Source: Peronospora farinosa (taxonomy: Eukaryota > Oomycota > Peronosporomycetes > Peronosporales > Peronosporaceae). From it: a stretch of 21,241 nt of DNA. The notes under the pieces were generated by a model that was given only the letters and a program-made list of their open reading frames with translations, had not been told where the DNA came from and searched no databases. Of this stretch, positions 7,816 to 16,070 are shown piece by piece. A program made the position numbers and the translations under genes. The stretch is taken from positions 1 through 21,241 of the forward strand of contig CANTFK010000408.1 in the NCBI GenBank assembly GCA_947646735.1, read 5' to 3'. The stretch's first letter is position 1. Every line of letters begins with the position of its first letter.

Positions 7816-9533
7816 ATGACCAAGTCAATGCACGTCGCTGCTAAGGCAGCTAATAGCTCGGCTGAACGACTGTGTGCAGCTGCTACTGAGGCTTCACAGT
7901 CTCAGCCAACAGACACTAATGTGTCTGCTGGAAGTCAACATCAGCCTGCAACGCCTGTTGCAGGTTCACGTGGCGCTTCGCTACGTGAAGATGTTGACCC
8001 AGAGTTAGTTGTTGCCGACTCTGGTGAGTCGGATGACGCATCCGACTTAAAGCCACTTGTGCCACTCCCGGGCTCTCCCCGGGGTGATACCTCGTCGTCG
8101 AATCTTATGAAGAGGGATCGTGGTACATTGAGTGAATCAATGTACCGTGTAATGTTGGGGTTGTCTGATGAATCAGACGACTCGCCAAACGAGTCGAAGG
8201 ATAGTGACTCGGGTGGGGACGATAAGGGTGATGTCAGTACTCTGTTGACACTAATGCACGTGGTGTCGGTACTTCTGTTGACACTAATGTACGTGGTTTC
8301 GATAATTCTGTTGACACCACGCAGGAGGCTTTAGACCGCAACGTATTGCGTCTTGCTCCTGATCGCAAGCCCTGGATGCTACCTAAGCATCTGCTTGATC
8401 GTTGGTCTGGAAAGACCGACGAACGGTTTCCCATACCGTTGTTTGATGCGTCAAAGCTTCACGGCCTTGACGCCAGTGCGTAGAACCTTCGCACTGAGAA
8501 CGACTATTACATCGATGTGTTTCTTGAACATCGATGGAATGGCCCACACAAGAAGCGTGAGGCTGACGCGTTCCTCAAATCTTAGAACGCGTTATTACTA
8601 ACGTCTTAAACGTTGGGAAAGAGGCTTGGTTTCAAAGACTTTATGCTAGCCGCAATAAGTTTGAGAAACGAAGCACGTTCGGTGCATGCTATCTTTTGCA
8701 CCGGTTATCTAGAGAGGCAGGCCTGTTATGCCTCTCTCGGGGATACCCATGCCCGGGGTACCTGAGAACCTCATTAAGAGCGCCTAAGGAGGCGTACCTC
8801 CTTACTGAGCCCTGGTGGAGAGCTTGCATCTCTTCTGAGATGCGTGAAGGGATTGCTACTTTGCAATACCTTTACGAGCGCGCTGGGCGCTCGTTTTACG
8901 ATGTCCCTTCTTCACCATCGGGTGTCCCTTGCCGTATTGTTCGACAAGGCCGGGACGTCGACCATCAGTTGGGCCCGAGGTTCCCAGCTATCCGTCGAAG
9001 GTGGATAGCCACGCCACCGGACGAGATAACTTGTCCGACGTCCCTTCACCTCGCGGTGATTTAGAAAGCGTTCCACGAGGAAGCACTTCCCACCATGGGA
9101 GTCCACCAGCGGATGCGGTGGTGGAGGGAAAACCCTGTACGATTTTTTCATCGGACTTGTCTGCTGAGTTAGACGGGATTGCCCGTGTAAATAGCGAGCC
9201 ACGTTGTGTATTGATCATGAACGGGATAAGCGTCGCTGCTTAGAAGACATTGTGCCACAGTTTGGGTTTGACCATGAGAAGTCTCGGGCAGATAATGCTG
9301 TCGCACTTTCTAAGAATGAATGGCGTCTTCATTCTCAAAGTAACGAGCTGGCGACAGCTCGTCAGGATATCGTCCAATAGTATGGGACGATCTCATCTCT
9401 AAAAGACCAGATATCGAATCTGGTTCGTGACAACAAGAATCTGAAGGGATTTCTTGAGAATAATGGCTATCTTCGTCGTTCGAAGAAGCCGCGTACTGAA
9501 CTTACGGACGAAGACGTCCCACGTAAAACATAA
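7816..9533 (+). pseudogene. Antisense (ambisense) gene of family A, best copy
   Basis: It runs opposite to pol from ATG 7816 to TAA 9531-9533. Frame 1 gives MTKSMHVAAKAANSSAERL and an acidic serine-rich segment up to DSDSGGDDKGD (near 8229). Frame 3 follows with SVDTN repeats, then DRKPWMLPKHLLDRWSGKTD and YYIDVFLEHRWNGPHKKR, with TAG stops at 8481 and 8583. Frame 2 from 8585 gives ERVITNVLNVGKEAWFQRLY and on to about 8920. Frame 1 resumes (SSDLSAELDGIARVN), then frame 3 gives EDIVPQFGFDHEKSRADNAV, a TAG at 9378, and a heptad-like coil, LKDQISNLVRDNKNLKGF. The first kilobase lies beyond the pol stop (8856) and has no sense coding; the rest overlaps chromodomain and linker. Decay is similar to pol. 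I do not recognise the family; a gag-like or accessory protein are both possible. Confidence 0.6.
8241..8330 (+). repeat. Short tandem repeat in the antisense gene (A2)
   Basis: TCTGTTGACACTAATG-type units recur at 8241, 8274 and 8307, giving SVDTNARG, SVDTNVRG and SVDTTQEA. The spacing of 33 nt keeps the reading frame, which argues for coding on this strand. Confidence 0.8.
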
Positions 9534-9535
9534 AA
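8856..9535 (-). pseudogene. A2 pol C-terminus: linker and chromodomain
   Basis: This is the same content as A1 2823-3489. The open frame 9202-8912 carries LVDSHGGKCFLVERFLNHRE and RTSYLVRWRGYPPSTDSWEP, a chromodomain with the conserved aromatic residues. A frame change after MVDV leads to LVEQYGKGHPMV and a stop at 8858-8856. The linker between HPTFYV and the chromodomain is acidic and S/P-rich in the pol frame but has in-frame stops. The antisense gene covers the whole of this region on the + strand. Confidence 0.88.
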
Positions 9536-10038
9536 CGTAGGATGTGTACGCATCCTGCGTGGCAACTCGATCGTGTATGCGTTGCCTAGGCGGCGCAATA
9601 CACGAAACGGGCCGATGTACTTGGGCAACCATATATTTCTGTCCACGTTAGTCACTACATGTTTAGGTAGGTTTACTGTTGACAGTAAAACTAAATCACC
9701 TTCAATAAATGGCTGAGCATTTGCCTTTCCATTATTGTCTGCGTTTCGTTTTTGCTTTTCTACCGCTTCTGCGATGGAGTCTTGCACGAAAGGACTACCG
9801 CTTCACGAGTCAGCAGGAAATCCTCAGCTGACTCGTTGCTTTTGGCTGCAGTGCATTGTGAATGCACTGCAGATATATCAGTTACTAATTTAGCGCAAAC
9901 ATTAGTGTTCTCATTTGTGATACCTCGAACGATGATGAAGATATCAGCATCGTTATCAGTAAGAGCGTCGTCGCTCGTACTTTCTTCCTCTTCACCGAAG
10001 TCGAATGGTACGACTTCGGTTACTTTCGCGTCGACCAT
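9536..10038 (-). pseudogene. A2 integrase C-terminal region and GPY/F module
   Basis: From 10038 the frame gives VDAKVTEVVPFDFGEEEEST and an acidic stretch, then stays open through NESAEDFLLTREAVV, where A1 has a stop. A frame change near 9780 gives VEKQKRNADNNGKAN, DLVLLSTVNLP, the GPY/F motif KYIGPFRVLRRLGNAYTI and HPTFYV. The block after the core normally helps integrase bind DNA. It is broken by at least one frameshift and by the shared duplication at its end. Confidence 0.85.
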
Positions 10039-10694
10039 AACGTCGTCGCGTGATGAGCAAGAGCCAGATTGGTTCTCGCTCGAGCGAGTTCCTCCCCCCC
10101 CCTTGAATTAGAGTCACCCTCTACTAAGGTGGGGACACGTGGATGGTGAAGGCCATTCACGTAGAACGGTGTATGCGTTGTGGGCGCATGCACTGAGTTG
10201 TTGATGGCGAATTCGACCATCGACAAAAACTCACTCCAACTCGTAAACGAGTGGACGTACCCTTGAAGTATCTCTTCGAGGACGCGATTGGCGTGTTCAG
10301 TCTGACCATCAGTTTCTGGATGTTCAGAAGTAGACATAGTGAGCCGTGTTCCAAGCGTTTGGAACACGGAACGCCAAAACTCAGCCGTGAACCGGGGGTC
10401 CCTATCGGACACAAGTTCACGGGGTAAACCGTGCAATCGAAAGATTGTATCGATGAACACTCGAGCACAGCCCTCTGCTGTGATCGACTCTGGTACAGTC
10501 ACAAGTTGTACCATCTTGCTGAACCTGTCTACAAACACTAGAATACCATTGTTCCCGTGAGCGTCTTTGGGAAACCCAAAGACGAAGTCCATTGATACGG
10601 ACTCCCAGCACTCTGCCGGAACAGGTAGAGGCTGCAATGGTGCACGAAGTGAAGTACTAGGCTTCACTCGTTGACATACCTCGCAAGCACGCAC
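10020..10694 (-). pseudogene. A2 integrase catalytic core
   Basis: An unbroken 224-codon frame runs from RACEVCQRVKPS to HHATTLWSTRK. It carries the finger cysteines (CEVC) and the three catalytic acids: D in SMDFVFGF, D in VSDRDPRF and E in TDGQTEHAN. It continues through WSEFLSMVEFAINNSV and THTPFYVNGL, which are frameshifted in A1. It is cut off from the N-terminal finger by stops (next entry) and from the GPY/F part by a frameshift after the C run at about 10094-10102. Confidence 0.9.
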
Positions 10695-10955
10695 CTACTT
10701 GCGCACAAACTATTACTGGCGTGGCCAGTAAATGTCACGACTGACCGTGAGGTACGTTTTCTCACGGCCGCGATGCCCACTTATTGGTGCATCGTGACAT
10801 TCAAACATGATCCGTAACCTGAGATCATGTTTTGGCGGTACAACGACACGAGGCGTGTCGTTGTTGACGGCTGTGTAGTACAGTAATCCGTCCCGCTGGG
10901 TGTATCGATCGAGAGAAGATCGATACATGGCAGGCAAGCGCTTCTTAGCTTGCTT
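10695..10955 (-). pseudogene. A2 integrase N-terminal finger segment with stops
   Basis: The frame gives LPAMYRSSLDRYTQRDGLLY, RVVVPPKHDLRLRI, ECHDAPISGHRGREKTYL and DIYWPRQ, then TAA TAG as in A1 and a further TAG a few codons on. The HX6H half of the finger is intact. Position 10955 is the last base with homology to A1; beyond it A2 continues into RNase H. Confidence 0.85.
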
Positions 10956-11577
10956 AAATGGGTCCTTGAGGTACTACTTCAGGCGTACAAGATCATTATC
11001 TTGTGCGCATGCCATTCTAATGTCGTCGAGTAAACTCGACGACAAGACGCTGGTACTCAGCGTCGCGACAGTGATGTTCACATCACTGTCGGGGTTCACT
11101 GTAGGCTCTAGGTCAGGCCGACGTGAAATATCATCGGCGACAACATTAAGTCGTCCTGGTTTAACCTCCACGGAGAAGTTGTATCCGCGAAGAACGACAA
11201 CCATCTCGCCATCGTTGCGAGAGGTGTGGACTGTTTGCAGCCGTGCGTACTGACGCATGTTCTGTATACACTATGAACGGTCTATCTCCTAAGAGATAGA
11301 CGAGAACTTATCCAGTGCATACTTTATGGCAAGGAGTTCCTTGCCATACACCAGGTAGTTGCGCTCAGCCGGTTGCAGCTGAGCGATCTATAACAGACGA
11401 CACGCTCTGCGCCGTCTGTATTGTATTGCATCAGTGCGCAGCCGATTGCAAAATCGCTGGCGTCACAGACCACATGAAATGGTCTGTCTTGATCTGCAAT
11501 CGCCAATACTGGCGATTGCATCAAGCTTTGCTTGATACGTTCAAAGGAACGCTGACAATGAGCGTTTCAATACCACT
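10956..11577 (-). pseudogene. A2 RNase H domain and following linker (broken)
   Basis: The frame 11524-11324 starts MMQSPVLAIADQDRPFHVVC and includes DASDFAIGCALMQ with the first catalytic D. The frame then breaks. GKELLA carries the E, YTEHASVRTA shows the third acid as E instead of the usual D (TDHASLRTA in element B), and after a one-base shift VVADDISRRPD carries the last D. A perfect 11-bp stem with a 4-nt loop lies at 11495-11520, and 10-bp stems at 11067-11090 and 11022-11043. The domain would remove RNA from the RNA-DNA hybrid during reverse transcription; here it is not functional as one chain. Confidence 0.82.
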
Positions 11578-13146
11578 TTACAATTTTTTTGAGTAAACAA
11601 AAAAATTTACGGTCATTTCGGCGTAGTTGCGCGAGTACTTGTGCAAGTACGCCGCTAGCCCAAGGAAATTCCTTAGTCTCTTGACATCAACTGGCACTGG
11701 CCAGTCGGTGATCGCCTTGATCTTCTCTGGATCAGGGCGTACGCCGTTCTTTCCGACGATGCACCCAAGAAGTGGTATTTCGCTAGCTGCGAATATACAC
11801 TTCTTGAGGTTGGCGTACAACTTATGCTCTCGCATAAGTGTAAGAACCTTACGGACGTGGAGTCTATGGACTTCCACGTCTGTTTTCCCGTCCATAGCCC
11901 GACTATGGACGAGCACATCATCGAAGTAACTCGGTGCTAATTCGCGCACCGGTCTCAATAGATGTGAAACACATCTATTGAATGTGGCTGGTGCATTACT
12001 AAGCCCTTGCGGCATCACCAACCATTCCCAGAGTATACCACTGGGAGTGCTCACTGCTGTGTACGGGATGTCCCGTTCACGCATTAGGATCTGATAGAAA
12101 CCATCCATTAGATCCATGGACGAAAGGATGGTACTCTTAGACATACCATCTATGATTACGTCCTTTCTCGGTATCGGCGTTCGCGCCGGTATCGTTGCAG
12201 CGTTCAGCTTATTGAATGCGTGCACTATCCGCCACCCTCCTGTGGCCTTGCGCACACAGAAGGTCGGAGAGCTGTGAGGTGAAGTTGACTCCCTCACATG
12301 GCCCGCTGCTAGGCGATCGGCAAAGAACTTGTCGATCGCCTCGACCTGTTCCCGAGGCAGTGGCCACTGCTTCATGACACAATATTTTGTGCCAGGGACA
12401 AGGTCGATCTCGTGTCGAGTACCTTTATCCTTAGGTAACTCGCACGGAACGGATTCAGGGAATACATCCTTAAATTCGACCAAATCCTTATACATAGGAT
12501 TTGACTTCAGCGACTCCCAGGATTGCGATGTAGATCTCTCAATCCGAGTCTTTTTATCAAGGAAACTTTCTTCCATTGACGAGCTGCTGAGAACCCGTTC
12601 GTTCTCGGCAAATACTGTTGCTGACCGAATGTCAGTCATGTACTCGTCCTCTGCGACGAGCACACAGATCTGCTTGACTTTGCCACTACGCAGATCACGC
12701 AAGAACCTTTTAGGTTCTAGCGTAGGCAACTGAGTTATCTCCGAAGTTAACTTCGGAGGCGCGATCAGATCAAGCGTATAAGCGCCGACGTTTGATCCGT
12801 CATTAACCAAGACGTTTAACGTCTCAATTTCCTCCTGGGGACTTATTCCCTCAGTGATCATTTCCTGGGGACTTATTCCCGCAGGCTCGATGGAACCTGT
12901 TCCATCGACTTCCTCTAGCTGTGGTGGCGCAACCACAGCGAGATCCTCTACGATCAACTCTCCAGTTGATCTAGAATTACCGTGTTGCCTCTTCTGGGCA
13001 ACCGGTTTACGCTTCGGTGAATGCTGCCCTCTAGGCGAGCATTCATGTCCCGGTCCACTCGACTTATTCGAGTGGTGGACCTTCGGCGCTGCCTGTGCTT
13101 GTGCACAGCCGCCGGCAGCTTGCTCCACAGCGTGACTGTCTGTCAC
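11578..13146 (-). CDS. A2 pol: reverse transcriptase, 522-codon open frame
   Basis: This is the largest intact frame in the window. Residues 1-60 are basic, with KRKPVAQKRQHGN. Residues 91-105 hold a duplicated ISPQE peptide encoded by a direct repeat near 12834-12880. LPKDKGTRHEIDLVPGTKYC (239-256) opens the RT. The first catalytic D is in SMDLMDGF (345), PQGLSNAPATF is at 379-389, and the active-site YFDD is at 407-410. Thumb sequences follow (LYANLKKCIF, LGLAAYLHKYSRNY). The frame ends in a T/A run at 11580-11610 that shifts it away from RNase H. The frame opens with GTG, so it is a fragment of a gag-pol polyprotein. No protease precedes it. Several perfect hairpins lie inside it (11889-11911, 11956-11980). 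Confidence 0.9.
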   Translation of the reverse strand: MTDSHAVEQAAGGCAQAQAAPKVHHSNKSSGPGHECSPRGQHSPKRKPVAQKRQHGNSRSTGELIVEDLAVVAPPQLEEVDGTGSIEPAGISPQEMITEGISPQEEIETLNVLVNDGSNVGAYTLDLIAPPKLTSEITQLPTLEPKRFLRDLRSGKVKQICVLVAEDEYMTDIRSATVFAENERVLSSSSMEESFLDKKTRIERSTSQSWESLKSNPMYKDLVEFKDVFPESVPCELPKDKGTRHEIDLVPGTKYCVMKQWPLPREQVEAIDKFFADRLAAGHVRESTSPHSSPTFCVRKATGGWRIVHAFNKLNAATIPARTPIPRKDVIIDGMSKSTILSSMDLMDGFYQILMRERDIPYTAVSTPSGILWEWLVMPQGLSNAPATFNRCVSHLLRPVRELAPSYFDDVLVHSRAMDGKTDVEVHRLHVRKVLTLMREHKLYANLKKCIFAASEIPLLGCIVGKNGVRPDPEKIKAITDWPVPVDVKRLRNFLGLAAYLHKYSRNYAEMTVNFFVYSKKL

Positions 13147-13147
13147 G

Positions 13148-13191
13148 CTGAGTTCTTGTGCAGTCGTTATTACGACTGCACAAGAACTCAG
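13148..13191. repeat. 20-bp perfect hairpin at the gag/pol junction of A2
   Basis: CTGAGTTCTTGTGCAGTCGT (13148-13167) pairs with 13172-13191 across a TATT loop. It is the longest perfect hairpin found. It abuts another hairpin (9-bp stem, 13128-13150) and sits where gag stops and the RT frame begins, with zinc knuckle and protease missing. Confidence 0.97.
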
Positions 13192-13199
13192 TGGGTCTT

Positions 13200-13993
13200 A
13201 ACAGGGGACCATCTGTCAGACCCTTGATGAACACAGTAACCTGCGTGTGTTCATCGATTGGGTTCAGTACGATACAACTAACGAAGTATCGTACGTGTTG
13301 GGCGTAAGCGTGTATGTCACGCTTACCCTTTTTCAAATCCAGGAGCTCAGCCCGAGCCTTGAATTCGGCGCGAGGCGGTTCAAACGTGTGTTTGAGCCGC
13401 GCCTGAATACATCATACGTTGGGAAAACGTATAGGTCGTGCAGTTTGAGCCCTAAGGCCTAAGCTTTGGCACGTCCTGCCAAGTTCGACATGGCGAACTT
13501 GACCTTCATCGCATCGTCATCGATGCGACGAGCCTCAATGGCATCGTCGAGTTCAACGAACCATCTTAACAAGGAGTCGCTTTCAACTGCCTTGTACTTG
13601 GAGACATCAATCTTCAAGGCCTCGGGTCGACGTTTATGCGTCGACCAGGCACCAGTAGCACTAGCCTCTGTTATCTCCACAGTCTAAACGGTTGAGCACT
13701 TTGCTGCTCAACAAGTCTGCTTGCTGAGCGCCTTGTTCTCTTAACAGGTCAACCTGTTGAGAACCTTGCTCTTGCAGCAAGGTGAGCTTCTTTACAACTT
13801 CGTCAAGCTCATGTTGTATGAAATTGGCGATGGTCGCATGTTGGTCGTCTCCGCTATGAGAGAGCAACATGGCAACAACGAAAGGGTTGTCGATGGTTTC
13901 ATAAATACGCTGAACTACACTCCATTCGAGATCACTCAAATGGCGAATATCATCACGCCTTGCGTGATGACGTTCTTCATCCGCTGTTTTCAT
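13200..13993 (-). pseudogene. A2 gag (N-terminal and capsid-like part, truncated)
   Basis: From ATG 13993 the frame gives MKTADEERHHARRDD, LEWSVVQRIYETIDNPFVVA and a coiled segment with repeated LLQEQGSQQ/LLREQGAQQ, ending at 13661. After a frameshift, SLLRWFVELDDAIEARR and MKVKFAMSNLAGRAKA follow, with a stop where a W is expected (TAG at about 13459). Another frame gives KKGKRDIHAYAQHVRYFVSC and VFIKGLTDGP, and there the similarity stops. The RWFVELDDAIEAR and HAYAQH blocks match gag of oomycete gypsy elements as I know them. I find no CCHC knuckle; it and the protease were probably lost together. Confidence 0.82.
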
Positions 13994-14029
13994 ATCGGAT
14001 GGTGCGATGGTCGCTGAACGGACCAACAA

Positions 14030-14038
14030 GTGCTGCCA
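14030..14038 (-). other. Primer-binding site of A2
   Basis: On the - strand, TGGCAGCAC begins two bases after the end of the 5' LTR (14041). It resembles TGGTAGCGC, the complement of the 3' end of many initiator-Met tRNAs, with two differences. Element B has TGGTAGCAC in the same place. Confidence 0.65.
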
Positions 14039-14040
14039 GG

Positions 14041-14180
14041 TGTAATGGGGCACCCTACGACTATGCTGGTAACAGTATAGTCTACCTTCACTGATGACAG
14101 TGAAAGAAGGTGCCTCAATTACTTCACGTTCACGTGAGCAGAGGAAGTCAATAAACTAAACAAACGCCTAGTTGAGAAGG
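14041..14180 (-). repeat. 5' LTR of A2, internal-side piece
   Basis: It starts TGTAATGGGGCACCC like the A2 3' LTR at 7258 and follows it for about 140 bp, up to the insertion point of element B. The segment around 14125-14175 is closer to the A1 LTR than to the A2 3' LTR. The last bases, GAAGG (14176-14180), form the left target duplication of B. Confidence 0.85.
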
Positions 14181-14499
14181 TGTAATGGGGCATCCTATTA
14201 CATGAGTAATTATAGGAATAATATAGAATTACATAAGTGAGCATAGGGCAGTATCCGATTAGTGGATACTGCGCGTCATTTTATTATTGGTTTATTATTG
14301 GGGTGCCAGACCCAATAATTAGCCAACAATAAATTGACTTCCATATTGAGTGGTTTCCATGAGCTAGGGATCATATTCGCACTTACTGAGAATTAAAACT
14401 AAAACAAAAATAAAACAGAGTTATATTTACGAGTTAATTAAGAGCGCTTCCTCAACGCCCTTTTAGTGTAAGACGGTAACAGGTACTTGGCCCGATACA
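14181..14499 (+). repeat. 5' LTR of element B (319 bp)
   Basis: It starts TGTAATGGGG and ends CCCGATACA. A 9-bp stem lies at 14248-14272, and ATTATTGGG/CCCAATAAT around GTGCCAGA forms another. The central 200 bp are almost identical to the 3' LTR; differences cluster at the two ends. Confidence 0.92.
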
Positions 14500-14501
14500 C
14501 T

Positions 14502-14510
14502 TGGTAGCAC
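14502..14510 (+). other. Primer-binding site of element B
   Basis: TGGTAGCAC starts two bases after the 5' LTR. It matches the first seven bases of the complement of initiator-Met tRNA ends (TGGTAGC), the usual primer of many gypsy elements. Confidence 0.7.
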
Positions 14511-14648
14511 TTCGTATTCCTTCCTTTAAATGACCAAATTCGAGATGAACATGGACGAGTCTTCGGTGGCTCCAGCGGCTCGCTGGAGCATTCTAATTTT
14601 CCACATCTCACCTCGGTTAAGTGGCAGGCACTACGCAGCGACGTCACA

Positions 14649-15573
14649 ATGGTGTCTGGTGAAACTATTATGACGTCGCTGCTGAGCGCAGCAACGCCCG
14701 ATGATCAACATGCCGCCATCCAAGACTTTATGGTGCGCGAACTCGTCGAAGCGAATCGGCGAGTATTGACTCCCTCGCGCACTTCGCACCATGACGCTAT
14801 CAAGATGGAGACGTCAACGTACTCCGGTGATGGTCCGGATCGTCTCCCCCCCCCAATCGCTGGTTTCGCGAGATGGATATTGCAATAGCGTCAAGATTAA
14901 TTGACGCTCCGATGGCCAAGGTAAATTTTCTGCTGTCTCGCCTTGTTGGCAAAGCCAAGGAATGGGCTCTCGGAAAGCTCGTCGTAGATGAGTCGGCGTT
15001 CCCCACGCTGGACGATATCCAGCGTGACTTACGACTGGATTTCGAGCCTCCTTAAGATGAATATCGCTTGCTTGCAGATTTCTTCTCACTCCGACAGAGC
15101 AAGATGTCAATGCGTGACTACGTGCAGAAGACACGCCATCTTGCTTCGTGCATTATCACGAAGACAATTAACATGGCTTCACAATTCCATGTCTTTATTT
15201 TTGGTATGCAAGAGGGCATGACGCGTTACTGCCTCACACGTGCTGAGCCAAGTCCCCCGAGGAGGCATTTGCCCTCGCGCTTCGTGAGGATTACACTGTC
15301 GCGTCGTCGTACCTGCACGCAGCGTCACAACATCCCCGGACGTCTGGCCCAGAGTCAATGGAAATTGATGCAATTGAGTCCTGTCGCAGTCGCGGCAAAT
15401 CATTAAACCGCGACATTCGCAATCCTAACACGATGAAGTGTTTTCGCTGTAGTAAAACAGGCCATCGTGCGGCTGTCTGTCGTGCACCTGCGCCGGTGAC
15501 GATGAACACAGCTGTCTCACGAGGAGACGCTGTGTCGTCGGTGGTCCCGCCAAAAAACGAGCGGTTCCAGTAG
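14649..15573 (+). pseudogene. Element B gag with CCHC zinc knuckle (frameshifted)
   Basis: ATG 14649 gives MVSGETIMTSLLSAATPDD and ELVEANRRVL. A C run at 14847-14856 shifts the frame. The continuation is [34 protein letters not shown] and [18 protein letters not shown], ending at a TAA near 15053. Next come FFSLRQSKMSMRDYVQKTRH and FIFGMQEGM, and after another shift MEIDAIESCRSRG and the knuckle CFRCSKTGHRAAVC (CX2CX4HX4C, about 15441-15482). The order matches gag: matrix/capsid-like part, then RNA-binding knuckle. It ends at TAG 15571-15573, three bases before the protease frame. It is non-functional as it stands. Confidence 0.85.
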
Positions 15574-15575
15574 GC

Positions 15576-16070
15576 GTGGGGCGCCCTACTGGCAGAAATA
15601 TAGCACCAAGTACTCAGGTGACAGCTCGGGCTCCCAGCACCAAAGTGATTCATACCCACTTCAATGCCACCACCATGCGCGATGATTTGAGACTGATTAT
15701 CATCAGTCTCATCGTCGCTGGAGTGAAGCGACCACTTCGAGCGTTGTTGGATTCTGGCGCTTCCAACAACCTCTTTCGTGCATCCTGTTTGTCCCTTCTC
15801 CCGTCGACTGTCACGGTTCGAGAAGGTCCAGGTGACATCGTTGTCAAACTTGCCGATGGTCAACCAAAACGTGTCCCGCGTAAAACAGTGGTTTTACGGT
15901 ACACTTTCGACGGTTTCCAGAGCAACGACGAATTTTTGGTGTACGAGATGAACTATGCACTTGATTGCATACTTGGGATACCGTGGCTGTCACGGTATCA
16001 GCCGAAGATAGATGGCTATCTCGGTCCGTCAAAAGACGAAGCGGTTATGACGTCAGTGAAGTGCTTACTC
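15576..16070 (+). pseudogene. Element B aspartic protease
   Basis: LRALLDSGASNNLFRAS carries the catalytic D in DSGAS (about residue 60). LADGQPKRVPRK is the flap-side region, and DCILGIPWLSRYQPKID is the conserved C-terminal block with the hydrophobic ILG. This is a retropepsin that would process gag-pol. Just after PKID a one-base loss in the loop of a hairpin (16006-16021) moves the rest of the polyprotein (WLSRSVKRRSG) into another frame. The frame formally runs on to 16115. Confidence 0.87.

Larger units (their letters stand above)
1389..10955. repeat. Large inverted repeat formed by A1 and A2
   Basis: Left arm 1389-5044 and right arm 7258-10955 are reverse complements with few differences, around a spacer of 2.2 kb. 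Differences seen include one T at about 2116, one base in the palindrome loop, 10 nt at 4328/8006, about 30 nt next to the polypurine tract (near 7731-7762 in A2), and a variable block in the LTR. Confidence 0.92.

Noticed and set aside
12329..13135. Open frames on the + strand opposite the RT of A2
   Set aside because: They are shadows of the 522-codon RT frame.
15291..15863. 190-codon - strand frame opposite the zinc knuckle and protease of B
   Set aside because: It lies opposite recognisable CCHC and DSGAS motifs; the product resembles nothing.
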